35,302 bases of DNA. Source: Lachnospiraceae bacterium UBA7060 (GTDB taxonomy: Bacteria; Bacillota; Clostridia; Lachnospirales; Lachnospiraceae). Both the position numbers and the translations under genes were made by a program. The stretch is taken from NCBI GenBank assembly GCA_002493835.1, contig DLAA01000134.1:1-35302 (forward strand), given 5' to 3'. Below, piece by piece: positions 17,503 to 25,018 of this stretch. The notes beneath the pieces are model-generated. The model did not search any database and was not told where the DNA came from. It was given only the letters and a program-made list of their open reading frames with translations. The stretch's first letter is position 1, and each line of letters starts with the position of its first letter.

Positions 17503-18403
17503 CTACCCAATCTCCTTTCGCAAACTCTTCTGTTGACAATGTGGGGCCTTTTACCCCTACTACCATGGCAGAAACTTTATTTGCCGTGCGCACTGCCGCT
17601 TCAAAACTGCGGCCAAGGGCACGCATGGCCATAACTGCCCCAATATGGGAATCCCCAGCTCCAATCGTGTCCACTACAACCGCTTCCTGTGAGGGAATGA
17701 TCCTGCCCTCTTTTTGTTCCCTCAAATACACACCTTTTGAGCCAAGTGTGATGATAACCGTATTATTTGTCTCCTCTTCCAGCGCTGCTGCCGCCTCTTC
17801 CACAGACGCCTTTCCCGTATATGTCAGCGCTTCCATCTCGTTCAGATGAAGTACCGGCGACAACGCAGTCATTCTCCTGCTCTTATCTTCCGAGATATGT
17901 GTGATTCTCGGGCCGGGCGCATAATACACATCGATAGCCGGATTCTTTTCCAGAAAATCGAGAATCACCGAACCTCCCTCTCCCTCTAATTCGTAGCCGC
18001 TCACATAGGCGGAGTGATACGCCTCGCTGTCCAACGCATCAAACCATTCTTTTCGAAAGCAGCACTCGATTCCCGGCATGGTGAGAAAGGTTCTTTCCCC
18101 GTCCGCTTCCACCATACAAAGGCAATAACCGTTGTCCATCTCTGTCGATTTAACCGCACTTATATGCCCGCTTTTTTCCAGCTTTTTCTCTATAAACTCC
18201 GCATACATTCCCGTCCCGATAGGTGCAAAAAACGTATGCTTCACCTGGAAATGCTTCAAAATATCCGCTGCGTTATAGGCGCAGCCTCCGACTGTCATAC
18301 TCTGATTCTTCGCATATATATCCTCTCCCGATTTCGGCAGACGGTCAATCTCCATAATGATGTCCAACATGGCTGCGCCGATAACCAAACACTGATCCCG
18401 CAT
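17489..18403 (-). CDS. PfkB-family (ribokinase-like) sugar/nucleoside kinase
   Basis: A 304-residue kinase. The N-terminal substrate motif GGCAYNAADIL and the C-terminal PfkB signature DTIGAGDSHIGA with catalytic base Asp251 are intact. The family phosphorylates ribose, nucleosides or other sugars at a primary hydroxyl. Its start directly follows the ADP-ribosylglycohydrolase stop (TAAATG), and its end overlaps pnuC. From this context I infer a substrate from NAD or ADP-ribose breakdown (ribose, nicotinamide riboside or a nucleoside); the sequence alone does not fix it. Confidence 0.9.
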   Translation of the reverse strand: MRDQCLVIGAAMLDIIMEIDRLPKSGEDIYAKNQSMTVGGCAYNAADILKHFQVKHTFFAPIGTGMYAEFIEKKLEKSGHISAVKSTEMDNGYCLCMVEADGERTFLTMPGIECCFRKEWFDALDSEAYHSAYVSGYELEGEGGSVILDFLEKNPAIDVYYAPGPRITHISEDKSRRMTALSPVLHLNEMEALTYTGKASVEEAAAALEEETNNTVIITLGSKGVYLREQKEGRIIPSQEAVVVDTIGAGDSHIGAVMAMRALGRSFEAAVRTANKVSAMVVGVKGPTLSTEEFAKGDWVDGEN

Positions 18404-19396
18404 TTATAATGTCCCCCTTTTCTTTAAAATAGCTTCCGCATAGGGCCCCATATCAATAGAATTGGCCTTTCGGATTACTTCCACATACTCTGTTGGAATT
18501 GCCTCGGCACCATTTCCCCCGCCGCAGATAGCAGTTGCCATGGCACCGATCGTATCCGTGTCACCTCCCAGATTCGCACACATCAGAGCACATCTCTTTA
18601 CATCGAAACTATAGTAGGCAATGGCCAACGCCGCCGGAACCGACTCTGATGTATTGACGCCGGCGCCTACCAAATTGTAGAGGTTTTCGAGAAATGCTTT
18701 TTCATCCTCCCTATACTTTTCGGCAAGTTTCACACCCAGCCTTGTTCTGGCTCCCAGGGACGGACACGGCGTGGAGGCACCAAGCGACATCGCATACGCC
18801 TCCACCGAAAGGGCATCCTCGATCATCTTTGTCGGATCACCATACTGCATCGCGGACGCAACCGCCATAGCGATCATAGATGCGCCTGCAATAGTAACAT
18901 CACTGGTATGGGTCACCTGAGATACCTCCGCCACATAACGGCATAGCGCTTCCTTCTGCCCTGCTTCAAACAGCGTACCAATCGGCGCAATCCGCATGGC
19001 GGCACCGTTTGACACCGCCTCATCCGAGAATTCCCTCGCGCTTTTTCCTTCCTGGAACAACTTCAACGTCACTTTAGATGTGGGACCCAGAATATTATTC
19101 TCAAAAGCATTTTCTCTCTCGGCCCACCCCAAAATATGCTCTGCAATGCTCCTGCTTGACGGCTTAAAATTCGTCTCTATCAAACTGTCCAGTATGGTGA
19201 GTGCCTGACTCGTATCGTCTGTAAACTGTCCCGCCTTGTACTGGTAGGATATATTGTTATCCGGACATCCGTCCAAAAATCCCTGAATCTCACCGTAATG
19301 CTCCTGTACTCTCTTCCTGCTCCACAGCTCCGGCGGCATCCCCATTGCATCGCCAATCGCCATTCCATATAAAACCCCCAACACTTTATTTCTCAT
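18404..19396 (-). CDS. ADP-ribosylglycohydrolase family protein
   Basis: A 330-residue all-helical hydrolase. The metal-binding motifs are present: GDAMGMP near residue 15, FTDDTSQAL with TDDT at 59-62, and GGDTDTIGAM (277-286). The family removes ADP-ribose from proteins, DNA or small molecules, or hydrolyses related N-glycosides, using two metal ions. It is first in a three-gene operon with a PfkB kinase and PnuC, which points to metabolite salvage rather than protein deADP-ribosylation. GGAGA precedes the ATG. The palindrome at 19415-19430 lies in its promoter region. Confidence 0.9.
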   Translation of the reverse strand: MRNKVLGVLYGMAIGDAMGMPPELWSRKRVQEHYGEIQGFLDGCPDNNISYQYKAGQFTDDTSQALTILDSLIETNFKPSSRSIAEHILGWAERENAFENNILGPTSKVTLKLFQEGKSAREFSDEAVSNGAAMRIAPIGTLFEAGQKEALCRYVAEVSQVTHTSDVTIAGASMIAMAVASAMQYGDPTKMIEDALSVEAYAMSLGASTPCPSLGARTRLGVKLAEKYREDEKAFLENLYNLVGAGVNTSESVPAALAIAYYSFDVKRCALMCANLGGDTDTIGAMATAICGGGNGAEAIPTEYVEVIRKANSIDMGPYAEAILKKRGTL

Positions 19397-19414
19397 ATCA
19401 CAATGTCTCCTTTC

Positions 19415-19430
19415 ACTTATTATAATAAGT
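19415..19430. promoter_or_regulatory. Palindromic operator at the ADP-ribosylglycohydrolase promoter
   Basis: ACTTATTATAATAAGT is a perfect 16-bp palindrome 19 bp upstream of the minus-strand gene start; it contains TATAAT, so it overlaps the likely -10 box. A 14-of-16 match lies at 19699-19714 before the divergent GntR regulator gene. The pairing points to the GntR protein as the binder. Confidence 0.65.
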
Positions 19431-19535
19431 TATATTCCTTGTTATATCAATATGTAATAATAATTAAATATGCAACCTCATATTTGTATATTATCCACAA
19501 AATATATCTTCTTTTACACCATAACCTATATAGAC

Positions 19536-19689
19536 AATTGCGAAACTCATCTCAATGCTATTATAATTGTGCAAATAGCATAATGATAAGCAGACCCTAG
19601 CACCATTGCGTTTGGATTAGAGCGAAAGCGTGTCTGCGTTGATTATGCTATTTGTGCAATTTCAGCAAACATAAAGGAGTTTCGCAATT
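19536..19689. repeat. 154-bp imperfect inverted-repeat (MITE-like or structured RNA) element
   Basis: Outer arms AATTGCGAAACTC (19536-19548) and GAGTTTCGCAATT (19677-19689) are perfect complements. Inside them, AATTGTGCAAATAGCATAAT (19565-19584) pairs with 19642-19661 over 20 bp with two G-U wobbles, and GCAGAC (19590-19595) pairs with GTCTGC (19632-19637). The tip (19596-19631) contains a GCGAAAGC mini-hairpin. The whole folds into one long interrupted hairpin. No target duplication is obvious and no coding frame fits. It fills most of the 379-bp space between the divergent genes. Confidence 0.7.
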
Positions 19690-19698
19690 ACCTGCGTA

Positions 19699-19714
19699 AC
19701 TTATTACAATAGGT
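19699..19714. promoter_or_regulatory. Second copy of the GntR operator
   Basis: ACTTATTACAATAGGT matches the palindrome at 19415-19430 in 14 of 16 positions and sits 61 bp before the GntR-type gene start, on the other side of the hairpin element. It is probably the autoregulatory site. Confidence 0.6.
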
Positions 19715-19775
19715 TTACTTCCTGTTTCTTTTTCTTTATAATTTCTAATATAATTTTGTCATGGAGGAATTACAG

Positions 19776-20534
19776 ATGTCGGAACATACATCTAATAAGA
19801 ACGCGCCCAAATATGCTGTCATTAAGCAGGAACTCATCCAGAAGATTCAGTCCGGCGAACTTGCCCCAGGCGCGGAGCTTCCAAGTGAGTCAGATTTGAT
19901 TTCTATCTACCAGGTAAGCCGCGTCACAGTCAGACGCGCTATCGACGAATTGTATCATCAGGGTTATATCGATAAGATGCAGGGAAAACGTGCCTGCGTA
20001 AAACAAATCGCAAAGCTGCAGGAATTGGCCTCCGTTTTCAGCTACACAGAAGAAATTATCCGCCAGGGAATGACACCCAGCAGAGAAGTTCTCGTGTCAG
20101 ATCTACGGATCTGTTCAGCGGAGGAGGCCGAAAAACTCCAGTTGCAAAAAGCTGATCCTGTCTTTCATCTGGAGCGAATTTATTATGCTGACGGTCATCC
20201 TCTGTGCTATACGGCAACGACGCTCCCCTACCAGATCTTTCGCGACATTGAAACATATAATTTTAAAGAAAATTCTTTATATAAAATCTTGGAAGAAGTT
20301 TACCACGTGGAAATTACGACTACTTCTTTAAAACTGAAAGCAATAGCCGCCCATGACAAGCTCGCCAGACACCTGAATATTGAAAAAAATACGCCCCTGC
20401 TGTACTCCAACGGTCTTACCTTCGGAATACAGCAGGAAAAAGAAATTCCCATTGAACTGTTCACCAACCACTACCTGACCACACAGTTTGAGTATTCTCT
20501 CCTGCAGACACGGCGACCAGGCGGCTTTCAATGA
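19776..20534 (+). CDS. GntR-family regulator, HutC subfamily (UTRA domain)
   Basis: A 252-residue regulator. The N-terminal winged helix (PKYAVIKQELIQKIQSGEL, then LPSESDLISIYQVSRVTVRRAI; core SRVTVRRAIDEL) binds DNA. The C-terminal UTRA domain (from about residue 90, with FHLERIYYADGHPLCY) binds a small effector, typically a phosphorylated sugar or similar metabolite. I start at the ATG at 19776 because GGAGG lies eight bases upstream; the ATG at 19761 overlaps that site. It is divergent from the ADP-ribosylglycohydrolase operon, and matched palindromes before both transcripts suggest it controls both. Confidence 0.92.
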   Translation: MSEHTSNKNAPKYAVIKQELIQKIQSGELAPGAELPSESDLISIYQVSRVTVRRAIDELYHQGYIDKMQGKRACVKQIAKLQELASVFSYTEEIIRQGMTPSREVLVSDLRICSAEEAEKLQLQKADPVFHLERIYYADGHPLCYTATTLPYQIFRDIETYNFKENSLYKILEEVYHVEITTTSLKLKAIAAHDKLARHLNIEKNTPLLYSNGLTFGIQQEKEIPIELFTNHYLTTQFEYSLLQTRRPGGFQ

Positions 20535-20536
20535 CG

Positions 20537-20990
20537 TCATCCTCGCATCGCTTCCACTTCATCCCTTGTCGGTATGGAGGCGGTCGCCCCCGCAAAGGAG
20601 AATGTCCCCTTTTCCAAAATGTCCCAAAACTTCATCCACAAATTCCACTGTGATACTGCGGTTGGCTCCTCCGTAGAGCAAAATACAATTCTGCCCATTT
20701 TTGTCCACCTGAATAATTGTATGCCCGCTCTTACCTGAGATCTTTTGGATAAATTCCGTATTCACACCGCCGTTTTTGCAGACATCGAGGAGAATCCCTC
20801 CTTCCTCTCCGATCATCCCAGCGTGATAAACCATAACACCGGCTTTCGCAAGAGCAATGGACTGGTTCAGGCCTTTTCCTCCGCAGAATGTATTCATGGC
20901 GCCGGCTGCGAGCGTTTCACCCGCTATCACCATATGATCCACCGAATAGACATAGTCTAAATTCAGAGATCCGAAATTTAATACTTTCAT
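20537..20990 (-). pseudogene. Ribokinase pseudogene with internal deletion
   Basis: From the ATG at 20990 the frame encodes the N-terminal half of a ribokinase: NFGSLNLDYVYSVDHMVIAGET, then CGGKGLNQSIALAKAG and KNGQNCILLYGGAN. It breaks down around 20590 and stops at 20559. In a neighbouring frame just past this point, the true C-terminus GATASIPTRDEVEAMRG appears, followed by a stop at 20537-20539. The middle of the enzyme, including the catalytic DTxGAGD motif, is gone. A single deletion of roughly 140 codons with a frameshift explains this. It ends 2 bp from the convergent GntR gene. Confidence 0.8.
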
Positions 20991-21049
20991 ACTGCCACTT
21001 TTTCCTTTCATCTGAACTGGGAAATCTTCTGATCTTATTACCTTAACAT

Positions 21050-21456
21050 TTATTGACCACGCCGCAGCTCATACAACGGATGGTACAAGCCTGTCGGTTC
21101 ATAAAACTCATCACCGATATAAGCAACACCCAATTTATTTAACACCTTCCGCGATCTGCCATTATTTGGATTATGACCGGCAAACAGCTTTTGGACTTTG
21201 ACTGTGGTAAACGCATACTCTATTACAGCCTTTGCAGACTCTGTAGCATACCCCTGCCCCCAAAACTCAGGCCGCAAATGAAATCCCATTTCATATTCCT
21301 TTTCTTTATAAGGTCTCAACCCGCAGCATCCAATTAAATCATTTGATATCTGGTGACCTCCGGATTTCCCCACAATAACCTGGCCAGCTCTCCGTCGTTC
21401 TGATTCCATTTAGAAAATCCGATCCTGTCGGTTTTTAAGAAAAACTCTCTTCCCAT
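21050..21456 (-). pseudogene. GNAT acetyltransferase pseudogene (RimJ-like), frameshifted and deleted
   Basis: From the ATG at 21456 one frame gives a normal N-terminus (MGREFFLKTDRIGFSKW, then GELARLLWGNPEVTRY) and stops at 21334. The other part of the protein continues in a different frame: LIGCCGLRPY, MGFHLRPEFWGQGYATE with the acetyl-CoA loop, and HNPNNGRSRKVLNKLG, ending at 21050. About 40 residues that should link the two parts are missing. The C-terminal piece alone (up to 119 residues from 21409) lacks the first strands of the fold, so it is unlikely to work. Confidence 0.75.
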
Positions 21457-21499
21457 CTTTCTCTCGCAAATCATTCTCCATTCTGCTTTTTATTTCCTC

Positions 21500-22129
21500 T
21501 TAAAATGTCATCCGCTCCACAATATCCCGCCATGCCGCCTCGTCAATCTCCTCATCCCGGAATAGTTTGCGCTTGTCGTCATCCGTGATCTTACGAATCA
21601 CTTTACATGGATTTCCCGCCGCAATGCACCAGTCAGGAATGTCCTTTGTCACCACACTGCCAGCGCCAATCACCACATTATCACCGATATGTACACCGGG
21701 ACAAATCACCGAATTGCCGCCAATCCACACATTATCGCCTATGGTCACTTCCTTGCCATACTCATAAGCGGAGTTGCGGCTGACTGGATGTATGGGATGT
21801 CCGGCCGTGTATATCGCCACATTAGGAGCCATCTGGCAGTTATCGCCTATTTTAATCTTAGCGACATCCAACAGCGTACAGTTATAATTGGCAAAGAAAT
21901 TTTTACCCACTTCGATATGTTTCCCGTAATCGCAGTAGAACGGGGGATTGATAAAGGCGCCCTCCGACTTCCCCAAAAGCTCTTTTACCACTTCCCTGAT
22001 TCCTGCAAAATCGGAACGATCCATAAAATTTAATTTCTGCAGAATCCTTCTGCAGACCATTTGTTCTTCAAAAACACTGTCATCCGAAATATATGCCAGC
22101 TGTGCATCTCTGCGCTCTGCGTTTGTCAT
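21500..22129 (-). CDS. Hexapeptide acyltransferase, maltose/galactoside O-acetyltransferase family
   Basis: A 209-residue enzyme of the Maa/LacA/NodL family. The N-terminal cap region (AERRDAQLAYISDD) leads into left-handed beta-helix hexapeptide turns: VWIGGNSVICPGVHIGDNVVIGAGSVVTKDIP (core NSVICPGVHIGDNVVIGAG). The catalytic His lies in YTAGHPIHP. It transfers acetyl from acetyl-CoA to a sugar hydroxyl in the cytoplasm. A second member of the family lies 34 bp upstream, so the pair are likely cotranscribed. Confidence 0.9.
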   Translation of the reverse strand: MTNAERRDAQLAYISDDSVFEEQMVCRRILQKLNFMDRSDFAGIREVVKELLGKSEGAFINPPFYCDYGKHIEVGKNFFANYNCTLLDVAKIKIGDNCQMAPNVAIYTAGHPIHPVSRNSAYEYGKEVTIGDNVWIGGNSVICPGVHIGDNVVIGAGSVVTKDIPDWCIAAGNPCKVIRKITDDDKRKLFRDEEIDEAAWRDIVERMTF

Positions 22130-22163
22130 ATCTATTTCATGCCTCTCTTTCCCCGTGTGTTAC

Positions 22164-22766
22164 TTATTCCGGCTGTTCGTCGAACCGCCTGTCTTTAAAA
22201 TAATAGACATCGTCGTGTTCATTGATTTCCCTGTATACTTTGCAGGGAGTCCCAAACGCCACCACGTTTGCCGGTATATCCTTTGTCACAACTGAGCCCG
22301 CGCCAATCACAGAATTTTCTCCGATGGTAACTCCGGGCATAACAATCACATTTGCTCCCAGCCATACATTGTCTCCGATGGTGACCGGGAAAGAGTACAT
22401 GCCGTCCGCACGGTGCTTCGGATGGACAGGATGCCCCGTAGTACACAGCGTCACATTGGGTCCTATCAGGACATGCCTGCCTATGGTTATTTTCCAGTCA
22501 TCGATCAGCGTCAGATTCATATTCGCATAAGTACCCTCTCCAACTGACACATACTTTCCAACCGCCGCCGTAAGCGGAGGGACAATCCACACATTCTCTC
22601 CAACCTCTCCAAATAATTCCTTCAGGAGCGCAGCCCGCTCCTCCATACTCTCCGGGGGCAGACTGTTGAACTTTCTCACAATACCTTTCGCATGCGCCTG
22701 CAGCGCCATATTTTCTTCATCGTCATCCCAGAGATATCCCTGTTTCATTTTTTCCTGTTCTGTCAT
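22164..22766 (-). CDS. Hexapeptide acyltransferase, maltose/galactoside O-acetyltransferase family (second copy)
   Basis: A 200-residue homologue of the gene downstream, with the same hexapeptide core (VWLGANVIVMPGVTIGENSV) and catalytic His in CTTGHPVHP. I start at the ATG at 22766, which has GGAGG five bases upstream; an ATG at 22778 overlaps that site. The two proteins differ clearly in the N-terminal cap (this one MTEQEKMKQGYLWDDDEE), so they are diverged paralogues, not a recent duplication. The acceptor sugar is unknown. Confidence 0.9.
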   Translation of the reverse strand: MTEQEKMKQGYLWDDDEENMALQAHAKGIVRKFNSLPPESMEERAALLKELFGEVGENVWIVPPLTAAVGKYVSVGEGTYANMNLTLIDDWKITIGRHVLIGPNVTLCTTGHPVHPKHRADGMYSFPVTIGDNVWLGANVIVMPGVTIGENSVIGAGSVVTKDIPANVVAFGTPCKVYREINEHDDVYYFKDRRFDEQPE

Positions 22767-22875
22767 CTTATCCTCCATTCCGAAGCGCTTTTGCTGAGGA
22801 ACACAGGCAGAATTTCAAGTTCTGCTCAGCGGTCAGGGAATTTGCGACGCTTCTGCACAAATTCTCATTATTTAT

Positions 22876-23706
22876 TTACAACCCATGGTAGATTGGTTTC
22901 ATTTTATCATAGGTGCAAAAATAACGAAATCCCATACTTCTCAATAATTGTTTTGCCTCCTCGATATAAGCTCCCAGATGCGACGGACTGTGACTGTCAC
23001 TGCCAATCGTAATGATGTCTCCTCCCAGCTCTCGGTACCGCTCCAAAATCTTTACGGAAGGCGTGGTATCCTTCAATCCATATCTGTGATAAGAAGTATT
23101 CAATTCGATTCCTTTTCCGTTTTTGATTACGGCCTTTAATATGGCGGAAATAATGGGCTCCACCTTTTCAAAAGGATAGACACCGTTTTCATCGTACCTT
23201 GTAATCAAATCCAGATGGCCGAGCACACTGTAGTTTTGGTATCGTTTTACGACATTCAGCATCTCTTCATAGTACTGCCAGTTATATTCCTCCTGGCTTC
23301 TCCCTCTCTGGAAATCCTGCGTCCAAAACTCCTTGTCCTCCACCTGATGAATTGACAGAATGATAAAATCAAAGGGGTATCTTTGAAACAGCGCTTCATA
23401 TTGGGGAATGGTATGCGCCTGCATCCCAAACTCCATACCCATTTTTATGGCTATCTTCGCTCCATATTTGCTCTGCACTTCTTTTATCTTATCGTCATAA
23501 GCGGGATAGTCCACATTCGCCAGCGGCTCCTCTCCCCGATATACAATCGTCTTCCCCGAATCCCAGTCGTCCTTAATTCCATAGTCCACGTGATCCGTAA
23601 AGCAAATTTCATCCATTTTCATGGCGATGGCGTCCTTGACCACCTGCTCCATAGGATAAGTGGAATCGTCACTGAATTCCGTGTGCACATGATAATCTGC
23701 AAACAT
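22876..23706 (-). CDS. hisK: Histidinol-phosphatase, PHP family
   Basis: A 276-residue PHP-domain phosphatase. Metal ligands are visible in the first motif (DYHVHTEFSDDS), in CFTDHVDYG, in KMGMEFG, in LSIHQVED, in LGHLDLITRY and in the final GSDSHSP. Length and motif order match the HisK type of histidinol-phosphatase, which makes L-histidinol in histidine synthesis, although other PHP phosphatases look alike. It stands apart from other his genes. GGAGGAG precedes the ATG. The 109 bp to the next gene (22767-22875) hold only weak inverted repeats. Confidence 0.82.
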   Translation of the reverse strand: MFADYHVHTEFSDDSTYPMEQVVKDAIAMKMDEICFTDHVDYGIKDDWDSGKTIVYRGEEPLANVDYPAYDDKIKEVQSKYGAKIAIKMGMEFGMQAHTIPQYEALFQRYPFDFIILSIHQVEDKEFWTQDFQRGRSQEEYNWQYYEEMLNVVKRYQNYSVLGHLDLITRYDENGVYPFEKVEPIISAILKAVIKNGKGIELNTSYHRYGLKDTTPSVKILERYRELGGDIITIGSDSHSPSHLGAYIEEAKQLLRSMGFRYFCTYDKMKPIYHGL

Positions 23707-23725
23707 AACTGCTCCTCCTTCCCAA

Positions 23726-24899
23726 TCAATTTGTTATGTTTTTCAACCAGCCATATTTTTTGTAATGCCGGTATACCGCCGGCAGTTTGATGATCTCATC
23801 TAAATTAAGCACAAAATAAACAGATAGTATCGGAAACTTGAAAACAAACGCACACAAATATCCGAGCGGAATAGTGACACACCACAAAGTCACTATATCA
23901 CAGAGCAGTCCGAATTTAGAATCCCCTCCCGCCGGAAAAATGCCGCCTATTGTCATGCTGTTGATTGACTTGCCTATAAGATAATAAGAGCAGATAATCA
24001 GCATCCCGCCCAAATATTTTTCTGCATCCGGTGTCAAATCCGAAAACCCTGTTATAAAAGGTGAAAGTGCCAGCAATAATGCTCCCGACAAGGCGCCTCC
24101 TATCATGGACGCCCTCGTCAATACTCCGCCTGCCTTCCTCGCTTCCTCCAGATGATCCGCCCCAAGCTCATTTAACAGACCGGCGTCGCCTTTCCCTGAA
24201 ACTGCTTTGCCACTTCCACGGTTTTTTCGGCAGATATACTTTCATCCACCTCATCTTTATTTTGAGATAACATACGCTGAAAATCATTTGCACCGCCGTT
24301 GCCGTCGTCGTAGCCAGAGCCGCTCCCCGGATTCCCATAACGGGAAATCCTAATAAGCCAAAAATAAAAACTGCGTTTAACACAATGTTCAAAATAACCG
24401 TCAGACTGCTGACCAGCGTGCTTATATTAACCGCGCCGCAATTTTTCATTGCCGTAAGGCACACTTGCGCTATCGCAGAAAATAAATAGGAGATTCCCAC
24501 ATAGCGCAAATACTCGCTTCCCATTTTAATTAAATCAGATTCATTGGTAAAAAAACGCATCAAATGATCAGGGAAAAACAAGGAACACACCAAAAACGGA
24601 ATTGCCATAAGACAGGAAATCTGAAGAACAAGACTGACCGTTTTTGAAATAGCTGTCTCATCCTTTTTCCCAAAATACTGCGCCACAAACATATTTTCCC
24701 CGATAACAAACGCCGTCATAAAAAGATTGAATACGAAAGTCACCTGGGACGCCAGGGACGCCGCTGACATGGCATTCTGGTTCAACCTTCCCAGCATCAC
24801 TGCATCGCTTGCCGCCACAAGCGCAAGCATAAGCTGTTGAAAAGAAATCGGCAGAACCAGTCGAAGTATTTTTTTATACAAAGTTTCCGTATGTACCAT
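23726..24899 (-). pseudogene. MATE-family multidrug efflux pump, broken
   Basis: From the ATG at 24899 (AAAGGAG upstream) the frame encodes the first half of a MATE transporter: LPISFQQLMLALVAASDAVML, MFVAQYFGKKDE, and a normal helix series to KIKMRWMKVYLPKKPWKW. It then runs into a frameshifted basic tail and stops at 24168. The C-terminal quarter resumes in another frame as NELGADHLEEARKAGGVLTRAS and continues through two helices to 23726. Between them, the piece KQFQGKATPV appears in the third frame. About 80 residues of the usual family are missing. The gene is divergent from an AraC regulator. Confidence 0.8.
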
Positions 24900-24940
24900 C
24901 TTCTCCACTCCTTTCTTTTTTTACAATAGCACACGCATAC

Positions 24941-24968
24941 TTGTAATTCTTCCAGAATGTGATATGAT
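24941..24968 (+). promoter_or_regulatory. Possible promoter of the AraC-type gene
   Basis: TTGTAA (24941-24946) and TATGAT (24963-24968) are 16 bp apart and lie 51 bp upstream of the AraC-type start. There is no other support. Confidence 0.4.
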
Positions 24969-25018
24969 TTTATAACAATCTGCGTTTTCTTGAAAAATAC
25001 TCGATGGAGGAAAGATGT

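Noticed and set aside
19403..19600. A 65-codon plus-strand frame in the divergent intergenic region
   Set aside because: It is Tyr/Ile-rich, as expected of random AT-rich DNA, has no ribosome binding site, and runs into the hairpin element.
22786..22860. Partial inverted repeats (GCTGAG...CTCAGC and CAGAA...TTCTG) between acyltransferase and phosphatase genes
   Set aside because: The arms are short and interrupted by a nine-base bulge, with no U-run, so neither a terminator nor a repeat element can be supported.
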